Of a DNA stretch of 59,609 bases, positions 51,055-58,949 are shown piece after piece (the stretch's first letter is position 1; every line of letters starts with the position of its first letter). A model generated the notes under the pieces. It made no database searches. It was not told where the DNA came from and worked only from the letters and a program-made list of their open reading frames with translations. This DNA is from GCA-002840305 sp964609365. GTDB lineage: Bacteria > Patescibacteriota > Patescibacteriia > Patescibacteriales > UBA12465. The stretch is taken from NCBI GenBank assembly GCA_964609365.1, contig CAZSRC010000001.1, forward strand, positions 1 to 59,609. Direction: 5' to 3'. The position numbers and the translations under genes were made by a program.

Positions 51055-52209
51055 ATGATCGAAAAATTAAGAAACATAATAAAGGCAAAATATATACCAC
51101 TTAATACAATAGAAATAATAAAAGATAATATTATTTCTAATTTAAACTATCTTTATTCACTACAAAATCAAGCGGAGATGTTTCCAGTTTTAAAAAGCAA
51201 TGCTTATGGTCATGGATTGAAAGAGATTTGTAAAATTCTAAAAGATACTCAACTTAAAATGGTTGCCGTTGATTCTTTTCCAGAAGCTCAAATAATTTAT
51301 AAAAAATCCAACCTAAGAGTTCTTATTATGAGTGAAATGCCTCTCAAGGTTTATAAATATTGCAATATAAAAAGAACAGAATTTACTGTTTATAATCAAG
51401 AAACACTTAGATATTTAAGCAAGCTTAACAAAAAAATAAAAATTCATTTATTTGTAAACACTGGAATGAATAGAGAGGGGATAGATGATATCGAAAGTTT
51501 TATAGAAAATAATAAAAAATACTTAGACAGATTGGATATTTGTGGTTTTTGCTCACATTTAGCCGAGGCTGATAATTCAGATAGCTTATATAATAAAAAG
51601 CAGGAAAAAATATTTTTTAAAAAATTAAATACTTTAAATAAATATAAAATATATCCAAAATGGATACATTTAGGTAATTCTGCTGGAATATTCAACCTTA
51701 ATGATCAAAGATTGAACGCATTTAGACCAGGAATATCTTTTTATGGTTACAATCCCTTTAAAGAATCTGATAAGAATTATAAAAATGCTAGCCAGCTTAA
51801 ACCAGCTTTGAGGGTTTTCTCAACTATAATAGCCAAGCATCGAGTATTAAAGGGGGAGAGAATTTCCTATGATAACAGCCTAGAACTAGAAGATGATAGT
51901 AATATAGCATTAATCCCATTTGGTTATTATGAGGGTCTAGATAGGTCATTATCCAATTGTGCAAAATTTTTATTCAGCAATAATAATGATATTTTTTGGG
52001 TTAAAATAGCCGGAAAAGTCTGTATGAATTTAACCTGTTTAAATTTTTTGAACAATGAAATTATACTAGGGAAGAGAGTTAATCTAATTTCGGAGATAAA
52101 TGGTTTTCCTAATTCATTAGAAAATATTAGTAAAAATAGTAATAAAATAAATTACGAAACCTTAGTATCCCTGAATAGCAACATAAAAAGACTTATTTGT
52201 CAAAAATAA
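51055..52209 (+). CDS. alr: Alanine racemase
   Basis: 384 residues. PLP lysine K47 in FPVLKSNAYGHG; NTGMNREGI, WIHLGNSAGIFN and FRPGISFYGYNP follow; the catalytic tyrosine lies in RISYDNSLELED and the domain ends with GKVCMNLTCLNF. It interconverts L- and D-alanine for peptidoglycan cross-links. Some loops are shorter than in E. coli, but no key residue is missing. It sits between a surface protein and ftsQ, a wall-and-division context. Confidence 0.95.
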   Translation: MIEKLRNIIKAKYIPLNTIEIIKDNIISNLNYLYSLQNQAEMFPVLKSNAYGHGLKEICKILKDTQLKMVAVDSFPEAQIIYKKSNLRVLIMSEMPLKVYKYCNIKRTEFTVYNQETLRYLSKLNKKIKIHLFVNTGMNREGIDDIESFIENNKKYLDRLDICGFCSHLAEADNSDSLYNKKQEKIFFKKLNTLNKYKIYPKWIHLGNSAGIFNLNDQRLNAFRPGISFYGYNPFKESDKNYKNASQLKPALRVFSTIIAKHRVLKGERISYDNSLELEDDSNIALIPFGYYEGLDRSLSNCAKFLFSNNNDIFWVKIAGKVCMNLTCLNFLNNEIILGKRVNLISEINGFPNSLENISKNSNKINYETLVSLNSNIKRLICQK

Positions 52210-52222
52210 TTCAAAATATAAT

Positions 52223-53212
52223 ATGCAAAGAAAAATAGGACATCATAATAAACTAGAAAGGAACAAAAAAAGCTTCTCGAGTTCATTTAGAGCACCAAAA
52301 AAAGAAAAAAATTACAAATCATTAATAATATTAGTAATTTTATCTATCATAGTTATATCAATTATCTTATTTTTAGTCCTTTCTAGTTTTTTAAAAATAA
52401 AAAATACTGAAATAAAAGGATTAAATAATGAAAAAATGTTCGAAATTGAATCTATGGTGGAAAATCAAAAAAATACTAGAAAAATGTTGTTTAAACAGGA
52501 AAATTTAATATTTTTCAATCAATCAGACCTTATAAATTCATTAAATAGCTTTAATTTTCATGAAGTAAAGGTTAAAAAAGACTATTTTTCTAGAAAAATA
52601 ACAATCAACATAAAAGAAAGGGAAAAATCTATTATATTTTTAGAATCTTCGGATTATTTTTTCATAGATAAAGATGCTAATATAATTGAATCAATTAAAA
52701 GCTGTGAGTATCTAGAAAAAATAAAAGAACAAGAAGCCTCTAGTGCTACTAGTAGTAATAATTCTGTACAAGAGGATGCTCAAGGTCTAAATATAGAGTC
52801 GGAGCAGGATTTAGAGCAAGAACAGAGCTTAGAGCAAGAAGAATGCCTAAAAATAGACCAAGAATTTAAATCTAATAATTTACTACCTTTAATTGAGAAT
52901 AATGGCAAGAATAGACTTGATTCAAATAAAAAAATAATAAAATTAGAACCTGGATATATTGATTTTTCATTAAAATTATACAATGATTTAAGCGAAAACA
53001 GTGATTTCGGCTTTAAAAATATAATACTAGATGAAGAGTATAACACTGTAAAAGTTAGGCTAAATAATGATCTAGAGCTTTATTTTAGCTTTAAAAACGA
53101 CTATTTAGACCAGATTTCTAGATTTTTTACATTAAAAAGAGAGAGAATTAACGATCTAAAGGGTAAAAAATATATAGATTTTAGATATGGAGACAAAATA
53201 TATTATTATTAA
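52223..53212 (+). CDS. ftsQ: FtsQ/DivIB-like cell division protein
   Basis: 329 residues. A basic cytoplasmic N-terminus (1-32), one TM helix (about 33-54), a POTRA domain starting LKIKNTEIKGLNNEKMFEIESMV, then the beta domain (KDYFSRKITINIKEREKSIIFL, YFFIDKDANII). A Glu/Gln-rich low-complexity insert (about 165-215, EQDLEQEQSLEQEECLK) interrupts the beta domain, an oddity compared with the family. The end KKYIDFRYGDKIYYY matches the FtsQ C-terminal strand. Bitopic divisome protein bridging early and late division factors. Confidence 0.85.
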   Translation: MQRKIGHHNKLERNKKSFSSSFRAPKKEKNYKSLIILVILSIIVISIILFLVLSSFLKIKNTEIKGLNNEKMFEIESMVENQKNTRKMLFKQENLIFFNQSDLINSLNSFNFHEVKVKKDYFSRKITINIKEREKSIIFLESSDYFFIDKDANIIESIKSCEYLEKIKEQEASSATSSNNSVQEDAQGLNIESEQDLEQEQSLEQEECLKIDQEFKSNNLLPLIENNGKNRLDSNKKIIKLEPGYIDFSLKLYNDLSENSDFGFKNIILDEEYNTVKVRLNNDLELYFSFKNDYLDQISRFFTLKRERINDLKGKKYIDFRYGDKIYYY

Positions 53213-53224
53213 TTTTTAAATATT

Positions 53225-53368
53225 ATGGGAGAAGGTGCATTTAAATTTATTTTTTCTTTGGCTATTTTTGTTTTTTGTTTAGTAACAATAGGAATATTTT
53301 TAATAATTTTAAAAATAATGTTATTATTTACGCCACAAATAAGCCTAATGGGCTTAACTATTTATTAA
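53225..53368 (+). CDS. Small single-pass membrane peptide downstream of ftsQ
   Basis: 47 residues starting 12 bases after the ftsQ stop, with one or two hydrophobic helices (FKFIFSLAIFVFCLVTIGIFLIILKIMLLF written in order from residue 6) and a short TPQISLMGLTIY tail. Too short for standard gene callers, no family recognised. The operon position suggests a divisome or envelope accessory peptide (inference); it could also be a chance ORF in AT-rich DNA. Confidence 0.45.
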   Translation: MGEGAFKFIFSLAIFVFCLVTIGIFLIILKIMLLFTPQISLMGLTIY

Positions 53369-53401
53369 TATTATTATTCTTTTATTATCGTATTTTATAT
53401 G

Positions 53402-53474
53402 TTACTATATAGTATAGGTTAATTAATATACATTATGCGAAGTATTATATAAAACATTTATTACTATATAGTAA
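53402..53474. repeat. Two palindromic TACTATATAGTA boxes upstream of xer
   Basis: TTACTATATAGTA occurs at 53402-53414 and 53461-53473, 59 bases apart; each holds the 12-base perfect palindrome TACTATATAGTA. The first follows TG as a possible extended -10 (TGtTACTAT). The gene-free stretch 53369-53519 holds nothing else clear. They may be operators or recombinase-binding sites near the xer gene (inference). Confidence 0.65.
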
Positions 53475-53519
53475 TAAAAATACTCATTCCCCTAAAATAA
53501 TAAACTAAAGAACCAAGTA

Positions 53520-54467
53520 ATGGAAAATAAGGCAATTATTAAATATCTTAGAGACTTTTTGGATTATTGTGAAATTGAAAAAGGTTTATCAATTAAAACT
53601 CAGGAAAATTATTCTAGATTCTTAAATAAGTTTTTTAATTGGTTAAAAGATAATAAACTGGATCAATTAAAACCAGGATCATTAAATGATGAGCTTATTT
53701 GGCGATATCGACTTTTTCTATCCAGGCATATAGATGCAAGAACCAAGAAGAGTCTTAAAAAATCTACTCAAAATTATTATTTAATAGCATTGAGAAGTCT
53801 TTTAGAATTTTTTGTAGAAAAAAATATTAATTCTTTGGCTCCTAGTAAAATAAAACTGGCCAGAGATAGATCAGAAAGAGAAATTAAATTTTTAAATTTA
53901 GATCAACTAGAAAGACTTCTGGATTCGCCAGAGCAATCTACAATTATTGGTCTAAGAGATAAATCTATTTTAGAGAGCCTATTCTCTACCGGACTTCGAG
54001 TTTCTGAATTAATAAACCTAAATAGAGATCAAATAAAAATAAAAAATGATTCTGACTACTTAGAAATAACAATAGTTGGAAAGGGTCAAAAAGTAAGAAC
54101 GGTTTATTTTTCCAAGAGGGCTATAAGTGCTTTAAAAAAATATCTAGATAAAAGGTTTGATCTTGACCCTTCCCTATTTATAAATTTTAAACCAGGGATA
54201 GAAAAAACTGATAAATCAAGAAGATTAACTGCTAAAAGTATCGAGGATATAGTAAAAAAATATATAAAAATAGCAGGATTACCAATAATGGCTACTCCTC
54301 ATACTCTTAGACATAGTTTTGCAACTGATTTATTATCTCAAGGAGTTGATTTAAGGCTTGTCCAAGAGTTTTTGGGCCACAAGAACATTGCAACAACCCA
54401 AATATACACTCATGTAACGAGCAAACAACTAAGGGATGTCCATAAAAAAATACATAATAAAAGATAA
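53520..54467 (+). CDS. xer: Xer-type tyrosine recombinase
   Basis: 315 residues. N-terminal SAM-like DNA-binding domain (1-95, YLRDFLDYCEIEKGLSIKTQENYSRFLNKFFNWL), then the catalytic domain with R160 (STGLRVSEL), a lysine in the beta-hairpin (GKGQKVRTV), H261-R264 (HTLRH), H287 (LGHKN) and nucleophile Y296 (QIYTHV). It should resolve chromosome dimers at a dif-like site with FtsK. It is not next to tRNA or phage genes, so a housekeeping XerA/C/D role is likelier than an integrase. Confidence 0.92.
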   Translation: MENKAIIKYLRDFLDYCEIEKGLSIKTQENYSRFLNKFFNWLKDNKLDQLKPGSLNDELIWRYRLFLSRHIDARTKKSLKKSTQNYYLIALRSLLEFFVEKNINSLAPSKIKLARDRSEREIKFLNLDQLERLLDSPEQSTIIGLRDKSILESLFSTGLRVSELINLNRDQIKIKNDSDYLEITIVGKGQKVRTVYFSKRAISALKKYLDKRFDLDPSLFINFKPGIEKTDKSRRLTAKSIEDIVKKYIKIAGLPIMATPHTLRHSFATDLLSQGVDLRLVQEFLGHKNIATTQIYTHVTSKQLRDVHKKIHNKR

Positions 54468-54497
54468 AAAAACTAGTCGAATGACTAGTTTTTTTGT
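54468..54497. terminator. Bidirectional terminator between xer and the M23 gene
   Basis: AACTAGTC (54471-54478), loop GAAT, GACTAGTT (54483-54490), with a run of Ts after it and As before it. Confidence 0.88.
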
Positions 54498-54526
54498 TAT
54501 ACTTTTTTTATTTTTTTTATTATTGA

Positions 54527-55768
54527 CTAGGGTAAATAATTCAATGGATTAACTGGAATACCATTTTTTCTTATTTCAAAATGAAGATGAGGTCCAGTTG
54601 AAAATGGCCCAGCACCAGTTGTTCGAGGAGCTCCTCCGGTTTTTCCAATAACTTGACCCTGACTAACATACTCATCAGCTCTAACACTAACCCCTGAAAC
54701 ATGTCCGTAGACAGTTGAAAAATTATCAGCATGGATTATCATAATATAAGAATAGGCGGTACTACCATCAAATTTAACTCTAGCAACATAACCAGAGGCA
54801 GCAGCCTTAAGGGTTGTTCCCTGAGCAGCTCTAATATCAACACCAGAATGTTCGCCTATAGATTTTCTAAAAGGATAAGATGGATCGCGAAAAGTTGCTG
54901 TAATTGTATTCTTTGTAACTGGCCAAGACCAACCACTTAATGTTTCACCTAGGCCATTATCTTTTTTTTGAGCCAACTTTTCTCTAACTGTTTTTTCAAG
55001 TGAAGATATCTCTGCCATCGCTTGGTCATTTTCCCTTTTAGCTAAATCTAATAATTTTTTATATTCTTTTTCAGATTTTTTAGTTTCAGTTAGTATGAAT
55101 TCTTTATTACTTATCTCCCCTTCTAAAATATTTTTCTTATTTTCTAATTCTTTTTTTAAAACATCTAATGTAAGTTTTTTTTCTTCTAATATCTTTTTTT
55201 GGCTATCCATTTCATCTTTTGAAATTCTTAGAGATGCTAAACTAGTAGCAAGTTCTTTATTGGCATTTTCTAAATAGGTTAATTGATTTATAAAATCAGC
55301 CAAGGAGTTATTTAATAATATTATCTCCAAAGGGCTAACCTGACCTTGTTTATGAAGCATTTTTAATAAAGTAGCAATATGATTCTTTTTTTTCTCAATT
55401 TGCTCTAATTTATTATCAATATCTATTTCTATTTTTTTTATTTCTAAATTATTTTTACTAATCTCTAAAGTAGCCTCTTCTATTTCTAGCTCTGATTTCA
55501 TTAAACGAGTATCTAATATTTCAAGTTGATTTTGTAGAGTATCCTGCTCCTGTTCTTTTGATTTTATTAATTTAGAATATTCTTGTTGTTTTTTTTGAAT
55601 ATTCTCTAATTGTTTTCTTTGGTTTTGAATTTTATTGTTTAAATCTTGAACCTCATCATCAATAGAATTGTATTGACCAATAGCAAAATTAGATTGGGAT
55701 AAAAAAATACCCAAAATTAAATAAAATGAAAAAATAATTATAAATATTTTATTTTTTTTCTTAATCAT
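54527..55768 (-). CDS. EnvC-like M23 peptidase / murein hydrolase activator
   Basis: 413 residues. Signal peptide or anchor (about 7-28), a long coiled coil (about 35-275), then an M23 (LytM) domain: SIGEHSGVDIRAAQGTTLKAAASGYVARV, IIHADNFSTVYGHV, GPFSTGPHLHFEIRKNG. The zinc ligands H and D of HSGVD and HxH of HLHFE are present, so it may be an active endopeptidase, unlike EnvC itself. Secreted or membrane-attached, acting on peptidoglycan during division. A possible second gene of the minus-strand unit with the helicase, 38 bases apart. Confidence 0.9.
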   Translation of the reverse strand: MIKKKNKIFIIIFSFYLILGIFLSQSNFAIGQYNSIDDEVQDLNNKIQNQRKQLENIQKKQQEYSKLIKSKEQEQDTLQNQLEILDTRLMKSELEIEEATLEISKNNLEIKKIEIDIDNKLEQIEKKKNHIATLLKMLHKQGQVSPLEIILLNNSLADFINQLTYLENANKELATSLASLRISKDEMDSQKKILEEKKLTLDVLKKELENKKNILEGEISNKEFILTETKKSEKEYKKLLDLAKRENDQAMAEISSLEKTVREKLAQKKDNGLGETLSGWSWPVTKNTITATFRDPSYPFRKSIGEHSGVDIRAAQGTTLKAAASGYVARVKFDGSTAYSYIMIIHADNFSTVYGHVSGVSVRADEYVSQGQVIGKTGGAPRTTGAGPFSTGPHLHFEIRKNGIPVNPLNYLP

Positions 55769-55806
55769 AATTTATTTATATCATATTTTGATAAAAAAGG
55801 CAATAA

Positions 55807-58269
55807 CTATAAATCCTCTAAATAATCTTTTTTTATTAAGTTTATTAGACGACTTTTACTGGCAGGATAATTATTTTGATTAAAATTGCTATAAGAAAGA
55901 AAAATTTCTTTTCTCGCTCTAGTAAGCGCTACATAAAATAAACGCTTTTCCTCTTCTAGATTATCACTTTTAAATATAGGAAAAGAACCCTCATTTAAAC
56001 CCAGAATAAAAATATAATCAAATTCCAGTCCTTTAACCTGATGAATTGTTACTATTGGTATTTTTCCTTGTTCTAGTCCTAAAAAATCAATATTTTTTAG
56101 CAAACCAGAAAAATGAAGCAAATTATGTAAGGAACTCCTACTTGTTAAGGATAAGTCATCCCTGGTTTCAAAAAATTTTTTTAAAGTCTGAAAAGATCTC
56201 TCTCTTTGCTTAAAATTTTTATCTTGATAATAATCTTTTAAACCTGACTCTACCCATATAAAATCCAGTAATTCATCTGGTCTTTTTTTGTCTAATTCTT
56301 TTTCCCAATTATATATACTAGAACTAATATTTATAAACTTATTTTTAAATTTATTCCAAAGATTGGTTCTTTCTTCTAATTTATTCTTTAATATTTTTAT
56401 TAAATATAACAATAAATCAATAGTAGCAGCAACATCATCATCAGCACTATGAGTAGCGTTTTTAAAATTTAAATATTTAGCTATATTACTAAGTTTATAG
56501 GAGTCGAGATTCAAAAATCTTCTTGATAAATCTAGAGTATCATAATAATTTTTAAAATCAATATTGATATTATGTCTCTTAGAGTTTTCCTTGATCATAT
56601 TTAAATCAAAGATTATATTATGACCGCAAACAATAGAGTCTCCTATAAAATCTTTGAGATTTTTTAATATTTTTTTAGGGTCCTCTCCTTTTTCTTTCAA
56701 AAACTCATCACTAATTTTATGAACAAAATATGCCGATCCAACTGATTTTTTATTTTTTAAATAATGATGAAATTCTTTGCCAAGTTTGCCATTCACTAAT
56801 TCCCTAGCATAAACCTGGACTATTTCATCGGAACTAGGATTTACTCCGGTTGTCTCCGTATCCAAAACAATAATTCTACCATTATCATGTTGAGATATTA
56901 GTTGTTGATATGGTTCTACAAAATTGTAATTTTTAAAACTTAAAAAATCTGAAATATTTAAACCACAATCTCTACCATTATCATTAATCTTATTTAAGCT
57001 TTCCTCTCCAATGTTTTTTGCTGGCCTTTCGATTAATCTCTTGGCTGAAAATAAATCATTTTTATTTATTAATATTTTTAAATAAGCCAAAATATCCTTA
57101 ATTTCTTTGCGTTTAAAAAAATCATATTGATCAACTGTAAGAAAGGAGATTTTATTTTGAGAAAATATTTCAGCTATATCCTTTATAGCTTTATTAGTCC
57201 TATTTAAAACGGCTATTTTTGCATCAGGATCCTTATCTTTAATTTTCTTTATATTATCAATGGACCAAAGCACCTCTTCGGAAAAATTATAAGCTCTGAA
57301 TAAGTGGACATATTTTTGTCCTTCACTATCATGAGATTGCCCATAATCACTTAACTCCTTAGTTTGAGGCTTCTCCATATTATTCAAAACCGAAAGAAAA
57401 ACTTTAATTAACTCTGGATTAGAGCGATAATTTATTCTCAAAGACATTTCCTTAACGGGATTAAAATGATTTTTAAATAATTGTGCTATGAAAACTGGCT
57501 GAGAGTCCCTAAAACTATAAATAGTTTGATCAATATCACCGATAAATGAGATATTTTTATGTTTTTTAGCTAACTCCTTAATAACTAAATACTCTGATAA
57601 GTGTGTATCTTGAAATTCGTCTAGTTGAATAAAACGAAAACGATTTGACCATTTTTCATTTATTTCGCGATTATTGATTAGAGTTTTTAAAGTTAATAAA
57701 ACAAGCTCATTAAAATCTAGGGCATTTTGCTTTGACAATTCTTCTAAATATTTTTGACTAAAATTAATTAATTCCGGTTCAAGCTCTTTTAGCTTAATGT
57801 TGTGACCCATCTCTAATTGCATCAGTGAAACTCTGTATTTATAAATACTTTCTAAAATATTATAAATATCATTTTTATTTTCAATAAATATTTTTTTTTC
57901 TTTGCTTAAAATATTTCTTACTAAATCAAGTTGGTCATCTTCGTCTAGAATTATAAAGTCTGAGTTTATATTAATACTCTTAGATTCGGCTTTAATAAAA
58001 TAAGCGCAAAAACCATGGAAGGTATTAATATTTAAAGCATCATAATCATTTTTATCATTAATTCTTTCTTTAATTCTACTTTTCATTTCCTCTGAAGCTC
58101 TATTGGTAAAAGTAAGGGCCAAGATTTCACTTGGCTTTATGCCCTGCTCAATAGCCTTAATAATTCTCTCTGTTAAAACTGTTGTTTTTCCAGTACCAAC
58201 TGGAGCATTAACTAGATATGCTCCAAAAATATTATTGATAATTTCTTGTTGTTCATTATTGAATTTCAT
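55807..58269 (-). CDS. UvrD/Rep-type helicase with an inserted DnaQ-like exonuclease
   Basis: 820 residues. Helicase motif I is APVGTGKT (22-29); then LTFTNRASEEMKSR, LDEFQDT (motif II), IGDIDQTIYSFRDSQP (III), INYRSNPEL (IV), IHQVKGLEFDYIFI (V) and VALTRARKEI (VI). Between motifs IV and V an extra domain of about 165 residues contains a complete DEDDh 3'-5' exonuclease: D470, E472 (VLDTETTG), the Asp of GHNIIFDLNMI, H607 and D612 (HSADDD). It replaces most of the usual 2B region. Predicted SF1A 3'-5' helicase with its own proofreading-type nuclease, for repair or replication restart (inference). No frameshift. Confidence 0.92.
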   Translation of the reverse strand: MKFNNEQQEIINNIFGAYLVNAPVGTGKTTVLTERIIKAIEQGIKPSEILALTFTNRASEEMKSRIKERINDKNDYDALNINTFHGFCAYFIKAESKSININSDFIILDEDDQLDLVRNILSKEKKIFIENKNDIYNILESIYKYRVSLMQLEMGHNIKLKELEPELINFSQKYLEELSKQNALDFNELVLLTLKTLINNREINEKWSNRFRFIQLDEFQDTHLSEYLVIKELAKKHKNISFIGDIDQTIYSFRDSQPVFIAQLFKNHFNPVKEMSLRINYRSNPELIKVFLSVLNNMEKPQTKELSDYGQSHDSEGQKYVHLFRAYNFSEEVLWSIDNIKKIKDKDPDAKIAVLNRTNKAIKDIAEIFSQNKISFLTVDQYDFFKRKEIKDILAYLKILINKNDLFSAKRLIERPAKNIGEESLNKINDNGRDCGLNISDFLSFKNYNFVEPYQQLISQHDNGRIIVLDTETTGVNPSSDEIVQVYARELVNGKLGKEFHHYLKNKKSVGSAYFVHKISDEFLKEKGEDPKKILKNLKDFIGDSIVCGHNIIFDLNMIKENSKRHNINIDFKNYYDTLDLSRRFLNLDSYKLSNIAKYLNFKNATHSADDDVAATIDLLLYLIKILKNKLEERTNLWNKFKNKFINISSSIYNWEKELDKKRPDELLDFIWVESGLKDYYQDKNFKQRERSFQTLKKFFETRDDLSLTSRSSLHNLLHFSGLLKNIDFLGLEQGKIPIVTIHQVKGLEFDYIFILGLNEGSFPIFKSDNLEEEKRLFYVALTRARKEIFLSYSNFNQNNYPASKSRLINLIKKDYLEDL

Positions 58270-58272
58270 AAA

Positions 58273-58301
58273 TTGGGTTATAACTGAAAATATGTTAAAA
58301 T
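58273..58301 (+). promoter_or_regulatory. Promoter of rnhB
   Basis: TTGGGT (58273-58278), 17-nt spacer, TAAAAT (58296-58301) with extended TGt, 22 bases before the rnhB ATG. It overlaps the divergent helicase gene's start region. Confidence 0.55.
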
Positions 58302-58322
58302 ATTATTATAATTTTAATTAAT

Positions 58323-58949
58323 ATGAATTTAGAAAAAGAGACAAAGTTATTTCAAGGTGGAGTAAAATTTATTGCTGCTATTGATGAAGCTGGCAGAGGT
58401 CCATTAGCAGGTCCTGTTGTTAGTGCTTGTGTAATAATAGATAAAAATTTTAAAATAACTCCCGAACTAGAAATGGTAAAAGATTCAAAAAAACTAAGTC
58501 CCAAAAAAAGACAAGAATTATTTTCAATTATTAAAAAAAATGTCAAAGCTGTTGCTATAGGTGTTTGTGATCACGAAATAATTGATAGGGTCAATATTCT
58601 TCAAGCAACCTTTCTATCAATGAAAAAATCTTTAGAAAAAACACAAATTAATGCTGATATAGTTTTATTGGATGGAAAATTTGAAATTCCAAAAATTCAA
58701 ATAAAGCAAGAGGCTATTATATCTGGAGATAATTTAGTTTTTTCAATTGCCATGGCTTCAATAATTGCTAAGGTTAGTAGGGATTATATAATGGAAAAAT
58801 ATGATCAAGAATTTCCTTTATATAATTTTAAAAAACATAAAGGATATGGAACTAAGGAGCATATGAAAATGATAAGTCTATATGGACCATCTCCAATTCA
58901 TCGACTTAGTTTTGCTCCCTTTTCTCAAAAAAATATAAAAACTAATTAA
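58323..58949 (+). CDS. rnhB: Ribonuclease HII
   Basis: 208 residues. Active-site motif DEAGRGPLAGPVVSA (D20, E21), LLDGKFEI with the third Asp, IIAKVSRDYIM with the fourth, then the C-terminal FKKHKGYGTKEHM. It removes ribonucleotides from DNA and RNA:DNA hybrids. It overlaps by 8 bases the convergent gene that runs off the window. Confidence 0.96.
   Translation: MNLEKETKLFQGGVKFIAAIDEAGRGPLAGPVVSACVIIDKNFKITPELEMVKDSKKLSPKKRQELFSIIKKNVKAVAIGVCDHEIIDRVNILQATFLSMKKSLEKTQINADIVLLDGKFEIPKIQIKQEAIISGDNLVFSIAMASIIAKVSRDYIMEKYDQEFPLYNFKKHKGYGTKEHMKMISLYGPSPIHRLSFAPFSQKNIKTN

Noticed and set aside
53520..54467. Phage or mobile-element integrase
   Set aside because: Length, motifs and lack of mobile genes nearby fit a housekeeping Xer recombinase better.
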